Assembly (NCBI GenBank): GCA_035689185.1 | Contig: DASSLY010000010.1 | Span: 22,045 to 86,044 of the forward strand | Source: DASSLY01 sp035689185 | GTDB taxonomy: Bacteria > Actinomycetota > Actinomycetes > Actinomycetales > Dermatophilaceae | Length of the DNA: 64,000 nt | Reading direction: 5' to 3' | Notes under the pieces: generated by a model | What the model was told of the DNA's origin: nothing | What the model saw: the letters and a program-made list of their open reading frames with translations, nothing else | Databases searched by the model: none | Part shown: positions 1-7,531 of the stretch, in pieces | How the letters are laid out: each line of letters begins with the position of its first letter | Position numbering within the stretch: the first letter of the stretch is position 1 | Position numbers and translations under genes: made by a program

Positions 1-29
1 GCATCGTCGACCAGCGCCGGAAGTCCTGA
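1..29 (+). CDS. C-terminal tail of an upstream gene, probably the sugar-binding protein of the ABC transporter
   Basis: The frame ending at the TGA at 27-29 reads IVDQRRKS before the stop, and the next gene starts 3 bases later. A solute-binding lipoprotein is the usual gene immediately upstream of paired MalF/MalG-type permeases, so this is the likely identity. Only nine codons are visible, so the assignment rests on context alone. Confidence 0.35.
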
Positions 30-31
30 CC

Positions 32-1001
32 GTGGCCGCCCCCGTCACCGCCACCGCCCCGCGGACCGACGAGCGCCCCAGGCCGTTGAGCTCACTGCTC
101 GGCCCCCGGCCGAAGGGCTCCCGGGCCAACCGCCCGCACCCGGCGCTGTTCCTCTTCCCGCTGCCCGCGCTGGTCCTGTACGTCGTCTTCTTCGCCATCC
201 CCACCCTGGAGGCGGTGCGCTACGCCGTCACCGACTGGGACGGCTTCAGCGCCGACTACCAGGACGTGGGGGTGTCCAACTTCGCCACCATCGCCACGGC
301 GGACGACCTGTTCCGCAACGCGCTGTTCAACAACGTCAAGTTCATGCTGGTCGTCGTCGTCTTCCAGACGCTGTTCTCGCTGGTGCTGGCGGTCTTCCTG
401 GTCAAGAACAGCCGCAGCTCAGTGCTGCTCCGCTCGCTCTACTTCTTCCCGACCATCCTCAGCTCGGTGTCGGTCGCGTTCATCTGGAAGTTCGTCTACG
501 ACCCCAACTTCGGGCTGCTCAACACCTTCTTCGGCGCGGTCGGACTGGACGGGCTGAAGAGCGCGTTCCTCGGCGACGACACAAAGGCCATCTACTTCGT
601 GGCGGTGACCCAGGTGTGGTTCCACGTCGGTCAGATGATGGTCATCTATGTCGCCGGCCTGCAGCAGATCCCGGCCGAGCTGTACGAGTCGGCCACGGTG
701 GACGGCGCCTCCCGCTGGCAGCTGTTCCGTCACGTCACCTGGCCGATGGTGGCGCCAGCCACCGGGATCGTCATCGCCTACACCACCGTCCAGAGCTTCA
801 AGTCCTTTCGACCTGATCCTCGGCCTGGGCGGAAACCCGCCGAAGCCGTCCCTGGACATCCTGTCCACCCGCATCTACGCCGGCTTCGCCAACTCCCAGT
901 TCGGCTACGCCGCAGCGGAGTCCATCATCTTCATGCTCGTCATCGCACTCGTCACCTGGCTGCAGCGCCGCGCCGTGCGCCGCACGCAGGGTTCGGTCTA
1001 G
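32..1001 (+). pseudogene. Carbohydrate ABC transporter permease, MalF type, interrupted by a +1 frameshift
   Basis: This encodes an inner-membrane permease subunit of a CUT1-type sugar importer. After a roughly 40-residue basic cytoplasmic tail, the first membrane segment begins (LFLFPLPALVLYVVFFAIP). The EAA loop that contacts the ATPase is present (ELYESATVDGASRWQLFRHV, about nt 676-735). The reading frame then breaks. At the TTT of 806-808 one T too many shifts out of frame, and the expected continuation (SFDLILGLGGNPP through RRTQGSV, stop at 1001) lies in the next frame. With one base removed the protein would be about 322 aa, close to the normal size for the family. Only about the last 64 residues, including the last membrane segment, are displaced. 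A true inactivating mutation and a one-base sequencing error are both possible. The GTG start at 32 follows the upstream stop by 2 bases. The ATPase subunit is not in the window; actinobacteria often share one such as MsiK. Confidence 0.8.
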
Positions 1002-1011
1002 GAGGGCCGCC

Positions 1012-1827
1012 ATGGGCTATAACCTCACCCGCCGGGGGGTGCTGTTCGTGTATGCCGTGCTGGTGGTCGTCCCGCTCGCGGTCGTCATCGCCGGCACCTT
1101 CAAGACCACCCAGGAGCTGTTCGCCTCCCCGTTCGGGCTGCCGAGCAGCCTGAAGACAACCAACTACACCAGCGTCCTGGGCGAGAACGGCCTCGGCCAG
1201 GCTTTCGTGAACAGCGTTGTCGTCACAGCCTGCTCGGTGCCACTGACGCTGTTCATCGGCAGCCTCGCAGCCTACGGCGTGTCCCGGATCCCTGGCTGGC
1301 GCGGTGGGCTGATCTATGGCTTCCTGGTCCTGGGGATGGCGGTCCCGGCCCAGGCCAACATGATCCCGCAATACGTGCTCTTCGACCTGCTCGGGCTCAC
1401 GAACAACCTGCTCGGATTGATCCTGATCAACATCGTGGTGACGCTGCCGATCGCGGTGTTCATCATGGCCGGGTTCCTCAAGACGCTGCCCCGGGAGATG
1501 TACGAAGCGACCGCGATCGACGGCTCCGGCCCATGGCGGACCTACCGGTCGGTCATCCTGCCGCTGTCGGTCCCGTCCCTGGCTGCCACGGCGATCTTCT
1601 TGTTCGTCATCCACTGGAACGACCTGCTCTACCCCCTGCTGTTCATCCAGGAGCCGACCAGGCAGACGCTGCCCGTGGCGCTGCTGTCGTTCCAGGGCGA
1701 GTTCCTCACCGACTACCCCCTGCTGTTCACCGGGGTCGTCGTGGCGTCCACCCCGATCGTGCTGGCCTACGTCTTCCTCCAACGCTACTTCGTCGCCGGC
1801 ATCACCGCCGGCTCGGTGAAGGGCTGA
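1012..1827 (+). CDS. Carbohydrate ABC transporter permease, MalG type
   Basis: This 271-aa protein is the second permease subunit of the sugar importer and partners with the MalF-type product just upstream. It has about six hydrophobic segments, beginning right after the start (GVLFVYAVLVVVPLAVVIAG). The EAA loop that docks the ATPase reads MYEATAIDGSGPWRTYRSVI, at about residues 163-182. Length and topology are normal for the family. The ATG is preceded by a good ribosome-binding site (AGGAGG at 1001-1006). The stop is 5 bases before the GH31 start, so the transporter and glycosidase are clearly one operon. The likely substrate is an oligosaccharide or glycoside that GH31 then cleaves in the cytoplasm; the sequence does not identify the sugar. 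Confidence 0.93.
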   Translation: MGYNLTRRGVLFVYAVLVVVPLAVVIAGTFKTTQELFASPFGLPSSLKTTNYTSVLGENGLGQAFVNSVVVTACSVPLTLFIGSLAAYGVSRIPGWRGGLIYGFLVLGMAVPAQANMIPQYVLFDLLGLTNNLLGLILINIVVTLPIAVFIMAGFLKTLPREMYEATAIDGSGPWRTYRSVILPLSVPSLAATAIFLFVIHWNDLLYPLLFIQEPTRQTLPVALLSFQGEFLTDYPLLFTGVVVASTPIVLAYVFLQRYFVAGITAGSVKG

Positions 1828-1832
1828 CCGGC

Positions 1833-4142
1833 ATGGCAGGCACCCTGCTGCTGCGGCGGGTCAGCGGCGTCCACATCGACGACGGCGACGTCCGCGTCGG
1901 CATCGACGCGCTGCCCGGCGTGCAGCTTGGGGTGATGCCGGGCTGGCTGAGCGGCGAGCCCCTGCTGGAGCAGGGCGTCGAGACCACGATGCCCAACCTG
2001 CCAGACCTCGACCTGCCGCCGACCGACGCGGTGCCCTACCAGCTGCGGGTGGGAGCGCCGGCGCCCGGGGTCCTGCGGCTCACGCTGGCGCCGGCCGGCG
2101 CGCCGGTGCTGGAGGACGACGGCAGCTGGCTGGGCATCGTCACCGACCCGGCCCCCCAGGCCACCGGCCTGGACGTCCGGGAGTCCGCGGGCGAGGTGGT
2201 CGTCATCGCGGCGGGGGCGCGGTTGCGGATCGGCCGGGCGCCGTTCACCCTCACCCTGGAGGACCCGGAAAGCGGCCGCACGCTGCTGCGCTCAGCGCAC
2301 CGGCTGCGCCAGGTGGCCGGCCGGATGATGGCCCCGACCGCGCTCGCCGACGGGGCCGGGCTGACCCTGCACCTGGAGCTCGGCACGAGCGAGGACATCC
2401 TCGGTTTCGGCGAGCAGTTCGGCCGGCTGGTCAAGAACGGCCAACAGCTCACGCTGCGCAGCGAGGACGCCTGCGGCACCGGGACCGGACTGGCGTACAA
2501 GCCGGTCCCGGTGTGGCAGTCCACCTGCGGCTACACCGGATTCGTCAACACCGGCGCGGTCGTGACCGCCGACGTCGGCCACTCCCGGCCGTCGGTCCTG
2601 GCGCTCACGGTCGCCGACGAGGCGCTCGACCTCTACCTGGTCGCCGGCGAGGACCCGAAGGCCAGGCTGACCGCATACACCGCCCTGACCGGCCGTGCGC
2701 AGGTGCCGCCGGTGTGGGCCTTCGGCTACTGGATGGGGCGCTGCCGCTACCACTCCCGCGAGGAGGTGCTGCAGGTCGCGCGGACCATGCGCGAACACCG
2801 GGTGCCGCTGGACGTGCTGCACCTGGACCCGGACTGGCTGGTCGTCGACCGGCTCAACTGCGACTTCATCTGGAACGAGGAGCGGTTCGGCAACCGCCGC
2901 GAGTTCGTGGCGGCACTGGCCGAGAACGGAGTGCGGCTTTCGGTCTGGGAGCTGCCGTATCTGGACCCGGCCAGCCCGCGGTTCGCCGAGGCCGCGGACA
3001 AGGGCTACCTGGTGCGGCGTGCCGACGGGACCCTGGCAGCCATCCAGAACACCCCCACCCCGGACGGGCGGACGCGCGCCTTGGTCGACTTCACCAACGG
3101 CGACGCCCGCGCCTGGTGGCAGGGGATGCACGAGGCATTCCTCGATGACGGCGTGGCCGTGTTCAAGACCGACTTCGGCGAGGCCCTGCCGGACGACGTC
3201 GCGCTCGACGACGGGACCCCCGCCAACCACGCGCACAACCTGTACCCGTTGCGGTACAACGGAACTGTCAGCGAGGCCATCGCCCGCTCGACCGGCCGGG
3301 CCCCGCTGGTGTGGGGGCGCAGCGGCTGGGCCGGGTCTCAGCGGTACCCCGGCCAGTGGGGCGGCGACGCCGAGTCCACCGTCGCGGGCATGCAGGCCAC
3401 CCTGCGCGGCGGACTGTCGTATGCCGTGAGCGCACCCGGTTTCTGGAGCCACGACATCGGCGGCTTCTTCGGTCCCGAGCTCACCCCGGCGCTGTACGTG
3501 CGGTGGACCCAGATGGGTGCCCTCTCGCCGCTGATGCGCGCGCACGGCCTGCGCCCGCGCGAGCCCTGGCAGTTCGGCGAGCGGGCCCTGGAAGTCGCCC
3601 GGCGGTGGGTGCGGCTGCGGTACGAACTGCTGCCCACGCTGTGGCAGGTGGCCAACGAGGCCGCCGCGAAAGGGTGGCCGGTGATGCGCCCGCTCGGGTT
3701 GGAGTTCCCGCACGACCGGGTGGCCCAGTCCGTCGACGACTCGTTCATGGTCGGCTCCGACCTGCTTGTCGTGCCGGTGTTCGACGACGGGGACGGCCCG
3801 GTCAGGCGCACCTTCTACCTGCCCGACGGGCGCTGGCACGACCTGCTCGACGGCACCGCATACACCGGCCCCGGCTTCCACCAGGTGGAGGTGCCGCTGG
3901 AGACGATGCCTGTGCTCGTCCGCAGCGGTGCCGTGCTGGCCCGGGTACCCGTCGACGACACGGTCCGCGGCACCGACGACCTGCTCGGCCGGCCCTGGCA
4001 GCTGCACGCCTACGGGGCCCCCACCGACCGTGACCTCACGCTCGTCGGCTTCGACGGGAGCAGGACCCGGGTCCGGATCGCCGGCGGGCGGGCCACCGGG
4101 CAGGGCAGCCAGCCGGTGGACCCGCGGGTGCGCCGTGGCTGA
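1833..4142 (+). CDS. GH31 family glycosidase, YicI-like (alpha-xylosidase/alpha-glucosidase)
   Basis: This 769-aa protein has no signal peptide, so it probably acts in the cytoplasm on an imported glycoside. It shows the GH31 layout: an N-terminal beta-sandwich, a catalytic barrel (WAFGYWMGRCRY at its start) and C-terminal beta domains. The nucleophile sits in FKTDFGE (Asp447) and the acid/base in QWGGD (Asp512), followed by GFWSHDIGGF. These contexts match the E. coli alpha-xylosidase YicI much better than the sulfoquinovosidase YihQ (MADFGEYLP). ATG 1833 was chosen because it lies 5 bases after the permease stop and begins the homologous region; the open frame upstream overlaps the permease and is not coding. 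The 3' end overlaps the M24-like gene by 8 bases, which suggests translational coupling. Alpha-xylosidase is the best guess for specificity, but alpha-glucosidase cannot be excluded. Confidence 0.9.
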   Translation: MAGTLLLRRVSGVHIDDGDVRVGIDALPGVQLGVMPGWLSGEPLLEQGVETTMPNLPDLDLPPTDAVPYQLRVGAPAPGVLRLTLAPAGAPVLEDDGSWLGIVTDPAPQATGLDVRESAGEVVVIAAGARLRIGRAPFTLTLEDPESGRTLLRSAHRLRQVAGRMMAPTALADGAGLTLHLELGTSEDILGFGEQFGRLVKNGQQLTLRSEDACGTGTGLAYKPVPVWQSTCGYTGFVNTGAVVTADVGHSRPSVLALTVADEALDLYLVAGEDPKARLTAYTALTGRAQVPPVWAFGYWMGRCRYHSREEVLQVARTMREHRVPLDVLHLDPDWLVVDRLNCDFIWNEERFGNRREFVAALAENGVRLSVWELPYLDPASPRFAEAADKGYLVRRADGTLAAIQNTPTPDGRTRALVDFTNGDARAWWQGMHEAFLDDGVAVFKTDFGEALPDDVALDDGTPANHAHNLYPLRYNGTVSEAIARSTGRAPLVWGRSGWAGSQRYPGQWGGDAESTVAGMQATLRGGLSYAVSAPGFWSHDIGGFFGPELTPALYVRWTQMGALSPLMRAHGLRPREPWQFGERALEVARRWVRLRYELLPTLWQVANEAAAKGWPVMRPLGLEFPHDRVAQSVDDSFMVGSDLLVVPVFDDGDGPVRRTFYLPDGRWHDLLDGTAYTGPGFHQVEVPLETMPVLVRSGAVLARVPVDDTVRGTDDLLGRPWQLHAYGAPTDRDLTLVGFDGSRTRVRIAGGRATGQGSQPVDPRVRRG

Positions 4143-5223
4143 CCGCTGGGACGACCTGCCGGAGAAGCTGGGCGGTCTGTGCCGGATCGCCGCCGAGGCC
4201 GGCCTGGACACACTGGTTCTGCGCGAACCGGCCACCCTGGCTTGGTTGTTCGAAGCCCGGGTGCACGTCCCTCTGACTCTGGACGCGGCCTGCCTGGAGG
4301 CGGTGGTGCACGTGGCGGACCCGCCGGGGCTGACCGTGGTGACGAATGCGATCGAGGCTCCCCGGCTGCAGGACACCGAGCTGGCCGGGCTGCCCGCCGA
4401 GTGGCTCGTCCTGCCTTGGTGGCAGCCCCGCGACGCCGCCCTGCCGACCGGCCCACAGGTCGGCGGCGACCGGCCGGGCCTGGGCACCGTTGACGTGCGG
4501 GCCGGTGTCGCCGCCGTGCGCCGCGTCCTCACCCCGCGGCAGCGCGACCTGCTGGCGGCGGTCGGCCGCGACGCGGCCTGCGCGGCCACCCGGACCGCGC
4601 TGCGGGTCACACCAGCGACCAGCGAGTATGCCGCGGCCGGACTGTTCGCCGCGGAACTGATGAGTGCCGGCATGGACCCGGTCGTGCTCATGGTCGCCGG
4701 CGGGACACGCGGCGGGCGGCACCGGCATCCGCTGCCGACGGCGGACCCGGTGGGATCGCGGGCGATGCTCGTCTGCTGCGCCCGGCGGGACGGCCTGATC
4801 GCCAGCGTCACCCGGATCGTGAGCTTCGACCCGCTTTCCCGCGCCCAGGAGGACACCTACCGGCGACTGCTGCTGGTGGAGCGGGCCTTCCTCGACGCCA
4901 CCCAGCCCGGCACCCAGCTGGCGGCGGCGTTCTCAGCCGGCGCCGCGGCATACCGGGCTCAGGGCTTCGACCCGCAGGAGTGGCACCGGCACCACCAAGG
5001 CGGGCTGTCCGGGCTGCAGCCGCGGGAGTTCCCGGCCCACCACGACAGCGAGGTGGTTCTGCGGGAGGGGATGGTCGCCGCCTGGAACCCCAGCGCCGCC
5101 GGCTGGAAGGTGGAGGACACCGCCGTGATCCGCGCCGGCGGGCCGGACCTGCTGGTCCACGACCCGGAGTGGCCCTGCGTCGAGGTGGGCGGCCGCGCCC
5201 GGCCCGGCGTTCTCCTGCGCTGA
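4135..5223 (+). CDS. M24 (creatinase/aminopeptidase P) fold protein lacking the usual metal ligands
   Basis: This 362-aa protein has the two-domain layout of Xaa-Pro peptidase/creatinase proteins: an N-terminal creatinase-like domain (residues 1-120) and a C-terminal pita-bread domain. The C-terminal half keeps an HRHHQGG segment, an REF segment and a KVEDTAVI segment near the end, which correspond to the His and final Glu regions. The Asp-Asp pair that normally binds two metals is not there. The equivalent stretch reads MLVCCARRDGLIASVTR, where active enzymes have D-x-G...SD-x-TR. It is therefore probably a non-peptidase member, either a different hydrolase or a binding protein. The GTG at 4135 overlaps the GH31 stop by 8 bases, so it is co-translated with the glycosidase. 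Its role in a sugar operon is unknown. Confidence 0.75.
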   Translation: MADRWDDLPEKLGGLCRIAAEAGLDTLVLREPATLAWLFEARVHVPLTLDAACLEAVVHVADPPGLTVVTNAIEAPRLQDTELAGLPAEWLVLPWWQPRDAALPTGPQVGGDRPGLGTVDVRAGVAAVRRVLTPRQRDLLAAVGRDAACAATRTALRVTPATSEYAAAGLFAAELMSAGMDPVVLMVAGGTRGGRHRHPLPTADPVGSRAMLVCCARRDGLIASVTRIVSFDPLSRAQEDTYRRLLLVERAFLDATQPGTQLAAAFSAGAAAYRAQGFDPQEWHRHHQGGLSGLQPREFPAHHDSEVVLREGMVAAWNPSAAGWKVEDTAVIRAGGPDLLVHDPEWPCVEVGGRARPGVLLR

Positions 5224-5252
5224 CCGCCGTACCGCAACCACAAGGAGCACAC

Positions 5253-6680
5253 GTGAGCATCACCGCGCTGCCGTTGATCGACGGACGCTGGGAGACACCG
5301 GAGCACGTCGTCGACGTCGTCAACCCCGCCACCGGGACCGTGGCCGGACGCCTCGGCTGGGGCGGCCCCGGGGACGCCGTGCGCGCGGCCGACGCCGCCG
5401 CCCGCGCGCTGCCGTCCTGGGCGGCCCGGCCCGCCCGCGCCCGGGCGGACCTGCTCCGCGAGGCCGCTGAGCTGCTGGCGGCCCGCGCGGAGACGATCGG
5501 CCGGCTGCTCGCGGCCGAGGCCGGCAAGCGGCTGCCGGAGGCGGTGGGCGAGGTCGCCTTCTCGGCGGAGTACCTCCGCTGGTTCGCCGAGCAGGCCAGG
5601 CGCCCCGAGGGGCAGGTCATCCCGCACGAGGCCCCGGGACGGCGGCACCTGACGATCCGCCGTCCGGTGGGCGTCGTCGCCAGCCTGACCCCGTGGAACT
5701 TCCCCTGCTCCATCCAGGCCCGGAAACTGGCCCCGGCGCTCGCCGCCGGGTGCACGGTCGTCGCCCGGGTCTCGGAGAAGGCGCCGCTCGCGGTCACCGA
5801 GATGGTCCGCTGCCTGGTGGAGGCGGGGATCCCGGCGGGGGTGGTCAACCTGGTGCACGGCCCGGCGCGGGAAGTGACCCAGGCCCTGCTGGACCATCGG
5901 GCCGTGCGCGCGGTCAGCTTCACCGGCTCCACCGAGGTGGGGCGGCAGATCATGGCCTCGGCGGCACGGCGCATCGTGCGGCCGCTGCTGGAGCTCGGCG
6001 GCGACGCGGCCTTCGTCGTGTTCGAGGACGCCGACCTGGACGCCGCGGTGGAGGGGGCGATGCTGGCCAAGTTCCGCAACACCGGTCAGTCGTGCATCGC
6101 CGCGAACCGGTTCGTCGTCCACGAGCCCGTCTACGACGAGTTCGTCTCCCGGCTGGTCAAGGCCGTGGACGCGATGACCGTCGGCGACGGGCTCGCCGAC
6201 CCGTGCCCCGACCTGGGTCCGGTGATCGACCGGAGCCGGGTGCTGGCCGTGCAGGGACTCGTCGACCAGGCCCTGCAGGCAGGTGCGACCCGGCTCACCC
6301 GCGTGGCCGAGCTGCCCTCCCACGGCACGTATGTCGCGCCGACGCTGCTCGCCGACGTGCCCGGCGACGCGGCGATCGGGCGCACCGAGGTGTTTGGACC
6401 CGCCGCCGCCGTCTTCCCGTTCCGGGACGAGGACGAGGCGGTCGCGCGCGCCAACGCCACCGAGATGGGCCTGGCCGGGTACTTCTGGTCACGCGACGTC
6501 GGGCGCGTGTGGCGGATGGCGGAACGGCTGGAGGTCGGCATCGTCGGCGCGAACAACGCCCTGCCCACCGTGTGCTTCGCGCCGATGGGCGGGGTGAAGC
6601 AGTCCGGCCTGGGCCGCGAGGGCGCCGACGCGGGGCTGGCGGAGTTCCAGGACGTCGGCTACGTCGCGCTCGGGCTGTGA
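5253..6680 (+). CDS. NAD(P)-dependent aldehyde dehydrogenase, succinate-semialdehyde dehydrogenase (GabD)-like
   Basis: This 475-aa aldehyde dehydrogenase oxidises an aldehyde to a carboxylate with NAD(P)+. The catalytic Cys281 lies in FRNTGQSCIAANRF and the general base Glu247 in LELGGD. The Rossmann segment (PWNFPCSIQARKLAPALAAG) and SFTGSTEVG are present. The usual LELGGN/K is here LELGGD, a mild variant. Overall it most resembles GabD-type enzymes, a group that also includes sulfolactaldehyde dehydrogenases of sulfo-sugar pathways, so the substrate cannot be read from sequence. The GTG start has AAGGAG 6 bases upstream. It lies 29 bases after the M24-like gene and 10 bases before the TauE/SafE permease, in the same operon. 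Confidence 0.9.
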   Translation: MSITALPLIDGRWETPEHVVDVVNPATGTVAGRLGWGGPGDAVRAADAAARALPSWAARPARARADLLREAAELLAARAETIGRLLAAEAGKRLPEAVGEVAFSAEYLRWFAEQARRPEGQVIPHEAPGRRHLTIRRPVGVVASLTPWNFPCSIQARKLAPALAAGCTVVARVSEKAPLAVTEMVRCLVEAGIPAGVVNLVHGPAREVTQALLDHRAVRAVSFTGSTEVGRQIMASAARRIVRPLLELGGDAAFVVFEDADLDAAVEGAMLAKFRNTGQSCIAANRFVVHEPVYDEFVSRLVKAVDAMTVGDGLADPCPDLGPVIDRSRVLAVQGLVDQALQAGATRLTRVAELPSHGTYVAPTLLADVPGDAAIGRTEVFGPAAAVFPFRDEDEAVARANATEMGLAGYFWSRDVGRVWRMAERLEVGIVGANNALPTVCFAPMGGVKQSGLGREGADAGLAEFQDVGYVALGL

Positions 6681-6690
6681 CGGGGGCGAG

Positions 6691-7413
6691 ATGACCGCCG
6701 ACCTGGTGCTGCTGCCGCTGGGGGTGGTGGCCGGCGCCGTCACCCAGCGGGTCACCGGCATCGGCTTCGCCCTGGTCAGCGCGCCCCTGCTGGTGCTGGT
6801 CGCGGGGCCGTTCGACGGCATCATCCTGTCCAACATCCTGGGCCTGCTCGTCAGCGCCGTGGTGCTGGCCAGCACGTGGCGGCACGCGCAGTGGCGGCGC
6901 GGCGCGCTGCTGGCCCTGCCGGCGCTGGCCGCCATCCCGCTCGGCGCGCTGGTCGCGCGGCGGGTGCCGGGGCCGGTCCTGCTCGTCCTCATCGGCAGCC
7001 TGGTGCTGGTCGCGCTGGCGCTGGTGCAGCTCAGCCCCCGGGCGCGCATCCTGCGCGGCCGCCGGGGAGCCGTGGCCGCCGGCGCGGCCAGCGGATTCAT
7101 GAACGTCACCGCCGGGGTGGGCGGCCCGGCGATCGTCCTGTATGCGGTGAGCACGGCCTGGGAGCACCGGCGCTTCGTCGCGACGTTCCAGTACTACTCG
7201 GTCATGGTCAACCTGGCCTCGCTGCTCGTCAAAGGCGCGCCGAGCCTGCCCGGCTCAGCCCTGCTGGTGTCCGTGGCGGCGCTGGCGGTGGGCCTTGCCG
7301 GGGGGGAAGTCCTGTCCCGACGGGTCAGCCCGGAACGCGCCAGCCGGGCCGTCCTAGTGCTGGCCACCGCCGGCGCGCTGTCGACGGTGGTCAAGGGTGT
7401 GGTCTCCTGGTGA
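6691..7413 (+). CDS. TauE/SafE family sulfite/anion exporter-like permease
   Basis: This 240-aa integral membrane protein has about seven to eight hydrophobic segments. The family hallmark appears twice: near the N-terminus (VTGIGFALVSAPLLVLV) and in the second half (GAASGFMNVTAGVGGPAIVLY). Members export sulfite, sulfolactate, sulfoacetate or other small anions, and many have unknown substrates. It starts 10 bases after the aldehyde dehydrogenase stop, so the likely substrate is the product of that dehydrogenase or a related acid. The length is normal for the short form of the family. Confidence 0.88.
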   Translation: MTADLVLLPLGVVAGAVTQRVTGIGFALVSAPLLVLVAGPFDGIILSNILGLLVSAVVLASTWRHAQWRRGALLALPALAAIPLGALVARRVPGPVLLVLIGSLVLVALALVQLSPRARILRGRRGAVAAGAASGFMNVTAGVGGPAIVLYAVSTAWEHRRFVATFQYYSVMVNLASLLVKGAPSLPGSALLVSVAALAVGLAGGEVLSRRVSPERASRAVLVLATAGALSTVVKGVVSW

Positions 7414-7531
7414 GCCGTCAGGCACGCGCCGCTGGTCGCGGGCACGATGGCGGTGAGCGAGCCGCCGGCGCCGGTGCGGGCGGCCGGGTCGAGGTCGAGC
7501 GGGAGAAGTTCAAGCGGCAGAAGGAGCGGCC

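Noticed and set aside
1833..4142. Sulfoquinovosidase (YihQ-like) identity for the GH31 gene
   Set aside because: Nucleophile and acid/base contexts are YicI-like (FKTDFGE, QWGGD), unlike the MADFGEYLP pattern of YihQ. The neighbourhood similarity alone does not decide the matter, so it is kept only as an open finding.
2292..4856. Long minus-strand open frame of 854 codons opposite the GH31 and M24-like genes
   Set aside because: It has low-complexity Arg/Gly/His-rich translation with no family features; such antisense frames are common in very GC-rich DNA. The plus-strand genes have clear motifs.
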